Shown piece after piece: positions 26,317 through 34,541 of a stretch of DNA of 55,122 nt; position 1 is the first letter of the stretch, and each line of letters opens with the position of its first letter. The stretch spans positions 1-55,122 of the forward strand of contig JAJECH010000047.1 of the NCBI GenBank assembly GCA_022822135.1. Reading direction: 5' to 3'. The translations under genes and the position numbers were made by a program. The DNA is from Pseudomonadales bacterium. GTDB taxonomy: Bacteria; Pseudomonadota; Gammaproteobacteria; Pseudomonadales; Azotimanducaceae. The notes under the pieces are model-generated. The model made no database searches, was not told where the DNA came from, and saw only the letters and a list, made by a program, of their open reading frames with translations.

Positions 26317-27096
26317 ATGGAGTTCGCTTTTACGTATGAAATAGTGGCAGCGTTTGTCACGCTGACAGCGATTGAAATCGTATTGGGCGTGGACAACATC
26401 GTCTTTATCTCGATCATCACTAATCAGCTTCCAGCGAATCAGCGGCGAAGCGCGCGAACGATCGGTCTCGGGTTAGCGATGATGATGCGCATCCTGTTGC
26501 TTCTGACCTTGAGCTGGATCATCGGACTCACCGCAGATCTATTCCAAATTCTCGGTCATGGAGTCTCCGGGCGAGATCTGATTCTTTTCTTTGGCGGCGC
26601 ATTTCTGGTTTTTAAGGCGACGCTAGAGATTCACAATTCGTTGGGCGTGGTTGAGGAACATGAGAGCTACCGCAAAACCGCGACGTTTGGATGGGTGCTA
26701 GCTCAGATCGCACTCATTGACGTGGTGTTTTCCTTGGATTCGGTCATCACGGCGGTCGGGTTGGTCGACGATGTGGTGGTGATGATCGCCGCGATCGTGA
26801 CCGCAGTGGTTGTGATGATGTTTACGGCTGGCGCGATTAGCAGGTTTGTCGAAAATCATCCGTCCATTAAGGTGCTAGCGCTCGCGTTCCTGGTTCTGAT
26901 CGGATTCGCACTCATCGTTGAATCGGCCGGAATACACGTTCCGAAAGGATTGATTTACGCGTCGATGGCGTTTGCGTTCTTCGTGGAACTACTGAATATG
27001 GCGAGAACAAGACGTCGTCGCGGCACAACAGGTTCAGTTAAGCTGCGTAAAGCGCAATTCCATGACCTGTTCCCCGCAGATTCAAATGCGGTGTAG
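26317..27096 (+). CDS. TerC-family integral membrane protein
   Basis: 259 residues, about seven membrane segments. Conserved acidic motifs sit within helices: LTAIEIVLGVDNIVFISII (~12-30) and AQIALIDVVFSLDSVITAVG (~130-149). The TerC family includes putative metal (manganese) exporters and tellurite-resistance proteins. The ATG at 26317 is preferred over TTG at 26311 because GGAGGG (26303-26308) lies ~8 bases upstream of it. It is monocistronic and convergent with the zeta-like operon. Confidence 0.92.
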   Translation: MEFAFTYEIVAAFVTLTAIEIVLGVDNIVFISIITNQLPANQRRSARTIGLGLAMMMRILLLLTLSWIIGLTADLFQILGHGVSGRDLILFFGGAFLVFKATLEIHNSLGVVEEHESYRKTATFGWVLAQIALIDVVFSLDSVITAVGLVDDVVVMIAAIVTAVVVMMFTAGAISRFVENHPSIKVLALAFLVLIGFALIVESAGIHVPKGLIYASMAFAFFVELLNMARTRRRRGTTGSVKLRKAQFHDLFPADSNAV

Positions 27097-27318
27097 CCCT
27101 TGAGAATGGTTCGAGAGTAGAGGATGAGACGTTAGAGAATCCGCTATATGCGTTGCTGGAGCGGTGGCGAATACACGTTTCGAGACGTGTTGGCTCCCCG
27201 ATGCCATGTACTTCAAAACGTACAAACCGCGTTCCACCAATCCGGTGAAAGACGCAATCCAATCGCTTTCGGTTACTCCGTCCGCCCTGTCCATTGAAGT
27301 GGAGATATTCAAAGTTCC

Positions 27319-27942
27319 CTATCGATCGTTCTCGGATTGATACGCAACGATCTTCTCCCTCACTTGATTTGACCATGCGTGATCGTCCGCATATACCCTT
27401 TGAACGGAACCTTCAACCGTACGGAACTGGAGTTTTGGCAACTCTCCATCTACCGAGTTGTCGTACACGTAGCCTCTGTCGATCAAGGGGAGAACTTTCG
27501 TGAGATTCAGGATCGACTTCTGGTAACGGGCGATGATTTTTGAAATCGGAACGTCGTGCCCACCTTCCATTACCCTATGAGCGATTCTCGTGGCATTGAT
27601 GGAGGGGTTGTCCGTGCCGACGAAGAACAATCTGACAAAGAACCCGGATTTCAATGCTAAATCGACGAATTCCAGCTTCTCGTCGGCCGAGAATACTGTT
27701 TCAAGTGCCAGGGACTTTGACTCGGCGAGACACCGGTAGCGAAGTTCGGTGGCTAGTTGTGCGGCTTTTGCCACTGCAGTAGGGGAGTTCCAGTCACCGA
27801 ATCGACGCTGCGCGATCAAATCCGGATTGATGTATTCGCAGCCTTCGAGCCATTCGTGCGCCAAAACTCGAGTGGTGAAGTCGGTCTTGCCGGTACCGTT
27901 TGGTCCCGTGATCAGAATGAGTCGGGGATTGACGACACTCAA
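27319..27942 (-). CDS. Zeta-toxin-like P-loop kinase
   Basis: 207 residues of the COG4185/zeta-toxin type. Walker A GPNGTGKT at 13-20 with the following TDFTTRV, then INPDLIAQR (~38-46), the likely acidic substrate-binding position of zeta toxins, ALETVFSADEKLEF, and the RVMEGGHDVPISKIIARYQKS block (~133-153). Zeta toxins phosphorylate UDP-N-acetylglucosamine and block wall synthesis, but related enzymes have other targets. It overlaps the upstream small gene by 4 bp (ATGA), the order antitoxin then toxin. Confidence 0.82.
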   Translation of the reverse strand: MSVVNPRLILITGPNGTGKTDFTTRVLAHEWLEGCEYINPDLIAQRRFGDWNSPTAVAKAAQLATELRYRCLAESKSLALETVFSADEKLEFVDLALKSGFFVRLFFVGTDNPSINATRIAHRVMEGGHDVPISKIIARYQKSILNLTKVLPLIDRGYVYDNSVDGELPKLQFRTVEGSVQRVYADDHAWSNQVREKIVAYQSENDR

Positions 27943-28181
27943 CTTTCCAAAGAATCTTGTCGAGACGTTGAATTACGTCGCATTTCCCTAGCTTTCGCAA
28001 CTCCGGCTTTGGCGGCTTCGTCGATACCAGCAAAAAGTTCATCCATGTAGGCAGTCAACGCAATACGCCACTTTTCATTAGCCACATCGACCATATCCTG
28101 CATTAAGGCCTCAAGCTCCTCGTCGGTTGGCTCTCGATTGATGTCGAGTAAATCCACTTTTGGGACTTTAGTTTTAGGCAC
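27939..28181 (-). CDS. Probable antitoxin partner of the zeta-like kinase
   Basis: 80 residues, GTG start at 28181 with GGAGG ~6-8 bases upstream. Mostly helical: EPTDEELEALMQDMVDVANEK then AYMDELFAGIDEAAKAGVAKAREM. Small acidic helical proteins with this late segment commonly precede zeta-like kinases. The antitoxin role rests on gene order, size and the 4-bp overlap. No DNA-binding motif is obvious, so operon regulation may need another factor. Confidence 0.65.
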   Translation of the reverse strand: MPKTKVPKVDLLDINREPTDEELEALMQDMVDVANEKWRIALTAYMDELFAGIDEAAKAGVAKAREMRRNSTSRQDSLES

Positions 28182-28592
28182 ATCATCCTCCGTGAACCAG
28201 ATTTTAGCCTGCTCAGCATAAATACACTGAGGCTTTTTGTAGCGAGGATTAACACACTCGTTTAAACGATAAACCGCGTTTTGTTCACTGATCTTGATTG
28301 CAACGAAGAGTCAGCAGTGACGCCGGAGCAGCTCAACGTCCATTGGGTTAGGCGGTCATTTTCTCTTTGAGATTAATAGTGGCACTGTCATGGCGAGATG
28401 CGGATGTCCATAAGTACAGAATATAAGAGTAGAGAACACTCAATTCGATTGGGACGATCCACGGGTAACAAAAATATTGAGAATGGGTGCGCAAACTCGC
28501 TAATCTGAGAACGCTACAAGGTAGACGTCACGACCCGCTTGCATTCTGTGAGTGCTCGGCGGACGCTATCCGATCCCTTGTTTTTTCTACGA
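28182..28592. other. Gap of ~410 bp between the zeta-like operon and yaaA
   Basis: No gene that I can support. TCGTTTAAACGA (28258-28269) is a perfect 12-bp palindrome ~77 bp upstream of the antitoxin start and may be an operator. The remainder is AT-rich with frames broken on both strands, and no intrinsic terminator is visible after yaaA. Confidence 0.45.
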
Positions 28593-29369
28593 CTACACGG
28601 GTTGTGGTTCGTCGCGCGTAAACACGAGTTTGGACTTAGTTGAACGCTCGTTATCGAACCGATAACCGTTGGACGCGAAGCGTTTTAGTCCCGCAAGATT
28701 GTCGATCTTCTCAGTAACGATGTGTCGGGCCATTAATCCGCGAGCACGCTTTCCATAGTAGCTCATAAAGCGGTAGTTACCGCGAAACTTGTCTAGAAAC
28801 TGACACTGCGCGATCGGGAACTCAATACGCGAAGTGTCGATTACTTTGAAGTACTCGTCTGACGCGAGATTGACGAGAATCGGATTGCGATGCTGACTTA
28901 ACTCGTCATTAAGACTGTCAGCGATACGAGCACCCCAAAACTGATACAGGTTATCGAAGCCATTCGATTTCACTGAAAGTCCCATCTCCAGTCGATATGG
29001 GTGGATTCTGTCCATCGGGCGTAACACGCCATAAAGACCGGATAGGATGCGGACACGTCGTTGTGCAGATGTCAAATCTCGTTCTGATAGCGTAGGAGCG
29101 TCGAGCCCCAGGTAAACATCGCCCCTAAACGCGAGAATCGCCGGCTTTGTTCCTCGAAAGTCGGTATCCCAGCTTTGAAAGCGTTCCTCGTTCAATTGGG
29201 CGAGATCGTCGTTGATGTTCATCAGGGATTTGATGTCTCGAGCATTCATTTGACGCATCGTGTTCACCAACGATGCCGCCTCGTCGAGAAACATCGGATC
29301 GGACTTCTTGCGTGACGTGACACGCGTCTTGAAGTCTAGGTTTTTTGAAGGAGAAATGACGCTTAACAT
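28593..29369 (-). CDS. yaaA: Peroxide stress protein YaaA (DUF328)
   Basis: 258 residues with the full family pattern: MLSVISPSKNLDF at the start, FRGDVYLGLDAPTL (~84-97), VRILSGLYGVLRPMD (~106-120), ANLAS-like VNLASDEYFKVI and RGLMARHI towards the end. E. coli YaaA lowers free iron and limits Fenton damage during peroxide stress, and it binds DNA. The protein is full length. It is single and faces away from the DUF4143 ATPase across the repeat-bearing gap. Confidence 0.94.
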   Translation of the reverse strand: MLSVISPSKNLDFKTRVTSRKKSDPMFLDEAASLVNTMRQMNARDIKSLMNINDDLAQLNEERFQSWDTDFRGTKPAILAFRGDVYLGLDAPTLSERDLTSAQRRVRILSGLYGVLRPMDRIHPYRLEMGLSVKSNGFDNLYQFWGARIADSLNDELSQHRNPILVNLASDEYFKVIDTSRIEFPIAQCQFLDKFRGNYRFMSYYGKRARGLMARHIVTEKIDNLAGLKRFASNGYRFDNERSTKSKLVFTRDEPQPV

Positions 29370-29490
29370 CTGAGAAGAAGGAGCTTGTGTTCTTAAACAA
29401 TTGTCTTGGATTATAAGGTGACTTGTGGCAGAATATCATTGAATTTGCGTACGGTTCAATAAGCTCTACCGAGTCTATTTCGACGTAATC

Positions 29491-29691
29491 TTTCAATTGG
29501 ACGGTATTGTGGCTTCAATTGGTCGAATCAATTTAGAACATGAAGATCGGTGATGAAGCTAAACTAAATAGTTGTAATAATTAGAAAATATCCTTCAATC
29601 TCGATGCTGATAGATTGGACTTAAGTTCATATCTTTCAATTAGACGGAAGTTTATTTTCAATTAGACGGCGATGATCTTACAATTAGCGCA
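29491..29691. repeat. Direct repeats of TTTCAATTRGACGG with exact 22-bp spacing
   Basis: Two clusters lie in the divergent gap between yaaA and the DUF4143 ATPase. Cluster 1: TTTCAATTGGACGG (29491-29504) and CTTCAATTGGTCGA (29513-29526), 22 bp apart. Cluster 2: TTTCAATTAGACGG at 29634-29647 and again at 29656-29669, then TTACAATTAGCGCA at 29678-29691, each 22 bp apart. A weaker copy (ATTGGAC) is near 29614. Spacing of two helical turns puts the copies on one face of DNA, as for cooperative operators or iterons. The intervening 8 bases are not conserved. Confidence 0.75.
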
Positions 29692-29781
29692 CGCCCCAAT
29701 TTATGGAGTTTAGAGTCGCGTGAAGGATTCATATGGTTCGGAACATCTGATACGTGGACGACTACTAACTCGCTGTGAACG

Positions 29782-31005
29782 ATGTACTCTAGGTTAGCTG
29801 AACAACACGTCCGCTCTGCTCTTACAAATACTCGAGTCGCATTACTCATCGGACCAAGACAAGCTGGGAAGACGACACTAGCTCAGATTGTTGCGGGTCC
29901 GGACATGCGGTACATGAGTTTGGACGACCCGACCGTGCTGTCAGCGGCAGAGACCGACCCCGTTGGGTTCGTGCGCTCTCTTGACAAAGCGGTTATCGAC
30001 GAAATTCAGAGAGTTCCTGAACTTCTGATGGCACTTAAGACCTCAATAGATTCAGATCGTAGACCTGGTCGATTCATATTGACGGGGTCGGCGGACCTGA
30101 TGACGATTCCGAGAGTCTCTGAATCACTTGCCGGTCGCATGTCCATGATTCGACTGCTTCCGCTCGCACAAGCAGAGCTGCGCGACCGGACACCGACATT
30201 TCTGGATTTCGCATTCTCCGGCGACACGATAATGGATTGCGAAGAGACGGTTCTGGGCGATGACCTAGTCGAGGTAGTGCTCAAAGGCGGACATCCAGAA
30301 CCGCTTACGCGTGAGTCGAGTGTTGAACGTGAGCTTTGGCACGAAGACTACATCGAAGCAATCATTCAACGAGACGTGCGAGATATTGCGCGAATTGGCT
30401 TATTGAATACACTGCCATCGTTGCTTCGAGCTCTCGCCGAGTTTTCGGGACAGCTTGTCAATTGCAGCAAGCTTGGTTCGTTACTAGGCATGAATCATGT
30501 GACGACGCGTGAATATGTCACGCACTTGGCGAATCTATTCCTTGTTTCGATTGTCGAACCTTGGCATGGCAACGCTTTAAAAAGACTGGTCAAGACTCCG
30601 AAGTTGCATTTCATCGACACGGGCGTACTTGCAACTCTCAGGCATGTCAATACGGACAGGATTCGAGTCGACCGCACCCCTTTTGGGGCGATATTGGAGT
30701 CGTTTGTATACAGCGAGCTATTGAAACTGGCGTATGCATCTACGGGGCGATTTCGTTTCTATCACTTCCGAGATAAAGACATGAACGAAGTAGACGTAGT
30801 GGTCGAAGATCGACTCGGACGAGTTGTCGGGATCGAAATCAAAGCCAGTAGCACCGTTACGAATGGCGACTTCGCGGGTTTGCGTCGACTTAAGTCAGAT
30901 GTTGGAGATCGTTTCATCGCCGGATTTGTCTTGTACGATCACGATCGTCCAGTGCCATTCGGCGAGAAATTCGCCGCGGTACCGCTTTCGTTACTCTGGT
31001 CTTGA
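29782..31005 (+). CDS. AAA-family ATPase with DUF4143 domain
   Basis: 407 residues. The N-terminal AAA domain has Walker A GPRQAGKT (~24-31), Walker B VIDEIQRVPE (~71-80) and the sensor FILTGSADL (~98-106). The DUF4143 part follows (~200-395), with YLTHLANLF-like EYVTHLANLFLV, the LHFIDTGVLATL segment, and a nuclease-like tail DMNEVDVVV ... VGIEIKASS that resembles a PD-(D/E)XK core. These solitary ATPases are abundant accessory genes in bacteria and archaea; their function is not settled, though toxin, defence and DNA-processing roles have been proposed. It stands alone with the 22-bp repeats in its upstream region. Confidence 0.88.
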   Translation: MYSRLAEQHVRSALTNTRVALLIGPRQAGKTTLAQIVAGPDMRYMSLDDPTVLSAAETDPVGFVRSLDKAVIDEIQRVPELLMALKTSIDSDRRPGRFILTGSADLMTIPRVSESLAGRMSMIRLLPLAQAELRDRTPTFLDFAFSGDTIMDCEETVLGDDLVEVVLKGGHPEPLTRESSVERELWHEDYIEAIIQRDVRDIARIGLLNTLPSLLRALAEFSGQLVNCSKLGSLLGMNHVTTREYVTHLANLFLVSIVEPWHGNALKRLVKTPKLHFIDTGVLATLRHVNTDRIRVDRTPFGAILESFVYSELLKLAYASTGRFRFYHFRDKDMNEVDVVVEDRLGRVVGIEIKASSTVTNGDFAGLRRLKSDVGDRFIAGFVLYDHDRPVPFGEKFAAVPLSLLWS

Positions 31006-31268
31006 CCTCGCGAACGTCCCATGATGTATCGTAGTGTTGCTCCGACTGCCAATTGCTTGATCGCACTTTCATTTGGTAGCATCGCTCTTCTTGGTCGAAC
31101 GGGTGCTGATCAAACCTGTTTCATTTGTCGGTGTCGGTACTTTAAACCGACCGTAGAATCGCAAAAATATGCTGTAGGTCAAGCGCGATTCTGAGAGATT
31201 GTGACGAAATCTGACACAGGCAATGGGATGCGTATTAGGTACGAGTCTCAGCTTCGAGTATCTCACGA

Positions 31269-31985
31269 TTGATTCTGATCGGTAAGACGTGGAAGGGACG
31301 TGTACGTTCTCGTAATGAGGACGTCTACTGGACACGTCCCGAGCTACAACTATGTGGCGTCGCGGACGGCATGGGCGGATTAGACGCAGGACATATAGCT
31401 GCTCGGATGACCGCTGATGAAGTAACTCAGCGTATTCGTGATCAGGGCGCCGAAAATATGGATCGCGGTAGTCTTGAGGAAATTGTCAAGCAGGCAAACC
31501 GCGAGATTCATGCGCGAGCGCGTGAATTACCGGACGTGCGTGCGATGGGTGCGACACTTGTCATGCTGCAGGTAGTTGCTGAATTAGGGTTTATTTGTCA
31601 CGCTGGTGACTCTCGTGCGTATCTGGTACGAGACGGTGAGTTCACCCAGATGACAAGGGATCACAATCTCACGAACGAGCGGCTCGACCGTGGTGAAATT
31701 TCAGAAGAGGAAGCGCGAAATTCTCCGGCAGACAGTCGTGTCATGCAGTGCATTGGTCCGAGTCAAGTTGTTAAACCGACCATCACCGAATTCGAAGTTC
31801 AACCGAAGGACCTTTTCATACTCTGTAGCGATGGACTATCCGGATTCGTCAACAATGACGCATTGTCGACGATCGCGCACGAGTATCGAGGGAACATTAA
31901 CCTTCTGTTGGATAAATTGATCGATGCTGCGGGAGATCACGGTAGCACGGATAACATCACAGTTGTGTTGGCCGAGGTAAACTGA
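31269..31985 (+). CDS. PP2C-type serine/threonine protein phosphatase
   Basis: 238 residues covering a single PP2C domain. Metal-binding and catalytic motifs are all present: RSRNEDVYW, GVADGMGGLDAG, HAGDSRAYLV, CSDGLSGFV and STDNITVVLAEV. Related bacterial enzymes oppose Hanks-type kinases, for example in type VI secretion or stress signalling, but no kinase lies within the window. The start is a TTG at 31269 with only a weak ribosome site. Its stop overlaps the bolA start (TGATG), so the two genes are co-translated. Confidence 0.92.
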   Translation: MILIGKTWKGRVRSRNEDVYWTRPELQLCGVADGMGGLDAGHIAARMTADEVTQRIRDQGAENMDRGSLEEIVKQANREIHARARELPDVRAMGATLVMLQVVAELGFICHAGDSRAYLVRDGEFTQMTRDHNLTNERLDRGEISEEEARNSPADSRVMQCIGPSQVVKPTITEFEVQPKDLFILCSDGLSGFVNNDALSTIAHEYRGNINLLLDKLIDAAGDHGSTDNITVVLAEVN

Positions 31986-32299
31986 TGACAGTTCAAGAGA
32001 CGATTGAAACGAAACTCACGGCTTTGGATCCGTTACATCTTGAGGTCGACAATGAAAGCGGTAATCACAACGTTGCACCAGGGTCGGAATCGCACTTCAA
32101 GGTGACGATTGTGAGTACTCGCTTCGAAGGGATGCGTCTATTGGATCGCCATCGCTTAATCAACGAGCTTCTCGCGGATGAACTGGCAGGACCAGTACAC
32201 GCGCTGGCAATTCATGCGTACACCGCAGCGAATTGGGAGAGTCGATTCGGGAAAGCACCGATGTCGCCACCTTGTCTTGGCGGATCCAAAGCAGACTGA
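31985..32299 (+). CDS. bolA: BolA-family protein
   Basis: 104 residues with the BolA fold: VQETIETKLTALDPLHLEVDNES, the SESHFKVTIVSTRFEG strand-helix segment with conserved His, LLDRHRLINELLADEL (helix) and HALAIHAYTAANWE. BolA proteins work with monothiol glutaredoxins in iron-sulphur and iron sensing and also bind DNA. The C-terminal tail (APMSPPCLGG) carries a Cys. It starts within the PP2C stop and ends 7 bp before trhO, forming a three-gene unit. Confidence 0.93.
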   Translation: MTVQETIETKLTALDPLHLEVDNESGNHNVAPGSESHFKVTIVSTRFEGMRLLDRHRLINELLADELAGPVHALAIHAYTAANWESRFGKAPMSPPCLGGSKAD

Positions 32300-32306
32300 G
32301 TCAACG

Positions 32307-33221
32307 ATGCACGTCGTTTCGTTTTACGAATTCTCAACCGTTCGGGATTCGACCGAATTAGCGGCCAAATTACGCGAAAAGTTTGAGGAACTAGAACTCG
32401 TAGGCACCGCGCTGATCGCCGAGGAAGGAATCAATGCCACCCTCGCACACCGCAAGCTTGAGGTGTTAGAACGCGCAGTCGCGCTCGTCCGAACTGAGTT
32501 GGACTCGCCGAAACTTCGAGCAAAGTACTCGACGGCAAACCCAGACAATCCTGTGTTCTATCGATTAAAAGTAAAAGATCGCGACGAGATCATTCAGTTC
32601 GGTAAATCGATCACTCCTACCGACCGGGTAGGCACCCATGTTTCAGCTGAAGAGTGGAACGAGCTATTGGCTGATCCCGATGTTCTAGTGCTCGACGTCC
32701 GCAACGACTATGAGATCGAGGCCGGGACGTTTGAGAATGCGGTACCAATCGGCGTCACTCGATTCAGAGAGTTTGAGCGTCGCGCGGCAGATTTACTCAA
32801 GCAACATGGGCAGTCGGCAATCGCGATGTATTGCACGGGTGGTATACGTTGCGAAAAGGCTTCACGTGCCTTACTGGAGAGCGGTTGCGAAGCCGTCTAT
32901 CAACTGGACGGTGGCATCCTAGGTTATTTAGAAACCGTGGATCCGAATGAGAGTGAATGGCACGGAGAGTGTTTCGTTTTTGACCAACGTGTCTCTGTGA
33001 ACGCCGATCTAAGCCAAGGCAGCTACGATCAATGCCACGCCTGCCGCAGACCGATCAGCGAAAAGGACAAGCAATCAAAGCTCTACGTTAAGAGCGTGAG
33101 TTGCCCTTATTGCTTCCATGAGACGAGTGAACAACAGAAAGCCCAGTTCACCGAACGTGTAAAACAGGAGACACTGGCCCACGATCGCGGTCAGCGTCAC
33201 GTGGGCGCGCCGCAAACCTAA
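32307..33221 (+). CDS. trhO: tRNA uridine 5-hydroxylase TrhO (YceA, rhodanese family)
   Basis: 304 residues. It forms 5-hydroxyuridine at U34 of tRNAs in an oxygen-dependent way. The N-terminal acylphosphatase-like domain (~1-95: TALIAEEGINATLAH) is followed by a rhodanese domain (~110-215) with catalytic Cys176 in YCTGGIRCEKAS and then a Cys-rich C-terminus (CHACRRP ... CPYCF) that probably binds zinc. The ATG at 32307 is chosen because an in-frame upstream start falls inside bolA and lacks family similarity. Its stop overlaps the convergent esterase stop (CTAA). Confidence 0.94.
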   Translation: MHVVSFYEFSTVRDSTELAAKLREKFEELELVGTALIAEEGINATLAHRKLEVLERAVALVRTELDSPKLRAKYSTANPDNPVFYRLKVKDRDEIIQFGKSITPTDRVGTHVSAEEWNELLADPDVLVLDVRNDYEIEAGTFENAVPIGVTRFREFERRAADLLKQHGQSAIAMYCTGGIRCEKASRALLESGCEAVYQLDGGILGYLETVDPNESEWHGECFVFDQRVSVNADLSQGSYDQCHACRRPISEKDKQSKLYVKSVSCPYCFHETSEQQKAQFTERVKQETLAHDRGQRHVGAPQT

Positions 33222-33883
33222 TCCGAAATCTCGCTTGGTTCTTGCAGTTGCTTTGATAAGACTGGCCATACATTTGCGAGCAAGCCAGGTTGTCCTTCCG
33301 CTTTAGGATGTAAACCGTCGTCTTGCATTAATTCTTCGACCCCCGCGACGCCATCCATAAGAAACGGAATAAGACCAGTGTTTTTCGTCTTCGAAAGGTC
33401 TTCATACATTGCCCGAAAGGGATCGGTGTATTTAGGCCCGTAGTTTGGAGGGAGCTGCATACCGGCTAGGATCACGAACGCGCCATGAGAATGCGCCCGA
33501 TCAATGAGTTCCGCTAGGTTTGCGCTCACGGCGTCGAGCTCATACCCCCGCAACCCGTCGTTAGCGCCTAACTCTAAAATCATGATCTGTGGCTTAAATT
33601 CGTCAAGCAAAGCGTCGATTCTGTTCAATCCGTCCAACGTTGTATGGCCGCTGACGCTCGCATTGACGACTCGCCACTCGCTACGCTCAGTGTTGAGTTT
33701 TCGCTCGAGGAGAGACACCCAACCGGATTCCGTGTCTATTCTGTACGCGGCGCTGATACTGTCGCCTAGTACCAAGATGGTGCGCTGATCTAGTTCAACA
33801 GTTTCTGCACCCAAACTCGTACTAATACACAAGTAACCAACAAGGAATAACTTGACCACAACAGCAAACGACAACGATGCCAT
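33218..33883 (-). CDS. tesA: Periplasmic GDSL esterase/thioesterase I (TesA)
   Basis: About 221 residues. An SGNH hydrolase acting as thioesterase, protease-like esterase and lysophospholipase in the periplasm. A signal peptide ([21 protein letters not shown]) leads into Ser42 in LVLGDSISAAY, with Asn in ELGANDGLRG and the Asp/His pair in DGLHPKAEG. The frame extends to 34099, but that part is antisense to ybbA. With the ATG at 33883 it overlaps the ybbA 5' end by 32 bp; GTG at 33859 would reduce this. The divergent tesA/ybbA/ybbP arrangement is the same as in E. coli. Confidence 0.92.
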   Translation of the reverse strand: MASLSFAVVVKLFLVGYLCISTSLGAETVELDQRTILVLGDSISAAYRIDTESGWVSLLERKLNTERSEWRVVNASVSGHTTLDGLNRIDALLDEFKPQIMILELGANDGLRGYELDAVSANLAELIDRAHSHGAFVILAGMQLPPNYGPKYTDPFRAMYEDLSKTKNTGLIPFLMDGVAGVEELMQDDGLHPKAEGQPGLLANVWPVLSKQLQEPSEISD

Positions 33884-34541
33884 TCTTCGGGCGGAGGACC
33901 TTACAAAGGAAGTTGAGTTCGAAGGTGCGTCGTTAACCATTCTGCGAGATGTTGACATTTCGATCGCTCGTGGCGAAGCCGTAGCTATCGTAGGGGAATC
34001 TGGGTCGGGTAAGACTACTTTATTAGGATTGCTGGCAGGATTAGACGTTCCCACTAGAGGTCGTGTCTGGCTCGACGGTGACGAGATTTCTGCATTCAAT
34101 GAAGATGAAAGAGCACAGGTTCGCGCACGTGCGGTTGGCTTCGTATTTCAGACATTTCAATTGATCGACAGTTTGACGGCGCTGGAGAACGTGATGTTAC
34201 CGGCCGAGCTGCGTGGTGAACGCACGGCAAGAGAAGATGCGATACGCTACCTCGAACGCGTCGGTCTCGACCAGCGACTCAAACACTACCCACGACAGCT
34301 CTCGGGCGGCGAACAGCAACGCGTGGCGATCGCCAGAGCGTTTTGTTCCGAACCACTTGTGTTGTTTGCTGATGAACCGACGGGAAACCTTGACACGAAG
34401 ACCGGTCATCACATTGCTGACTTGCTATTCGAACTCAATCACGAAAATCAAACAACACTGGTACTGGTAACTCACGATAGGAGTCTGGCTGAACGCTGCC
34501 AGTCGAGTACCGAACTTGCTGCAGGCGCGGTTATCGCATGA
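33852..34541 (+). CDS. ybbA: ABC transporter ATP-binding protein YbbA
   Basis: 229 residues, TTG start with AAGGA 5 bases upstream. Walker [10 protein letters not shown] (~48-56), Q-loop [12 protein letters not shown], signature [14 protein letters not shown], Walker [14 protein letters not shown] and H-loop LVTHD are complete. It is a LolD-class ATPase that pairs with the large permease YbbP, whose start it overlaps by 4 bp (ATGA). The substrate of YbbAP is not established, although the fixed linkage with tesA suggests lipid or hydrophobic compounds. Confidence 0.95.
   Translation: MTTTANDNDAILRAEDLTKEVEFEGASLTILRDVDISIARGEAVAIVGESGSGKTTLLGLLAGLDVPTRGRVWLDGDEISAFNEDERAQVRARAVGFVFQTFQLIDSLTALENVMLPAELRGERTAREDAIRYLERVGLDQRLKHYPRQLSGGEQQRVAIARAFCSEPLVLFADEPTGNLDTKTGHHIADLLFELNHENQTTLVLVTHDRSLAERCQSSTELAAGAVIA

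Noticed and set aside
27082-27312. Minus-strand ORF after the zeta-like gene, containing SDWIASFTGLVERGLYVLKY
   Set aside because: Overlaps the terC 3' end, has no ribosome site and no recognised family; protein-like composition alone is not enough.
29491-29691. CRISPR array for the repeats upstream of the DUF4143 ATPase
   Set aside because: A 14-bp motif with 8-bp spacers is far too short, the copies are degenerate, and no cas genes are near.
33884-34099. 72-codon N-terminal extension of TesA
   Set aside because: Antisense to the conserved Walker A region of ybbA, low complexity, and precedes a normal signal peptide.
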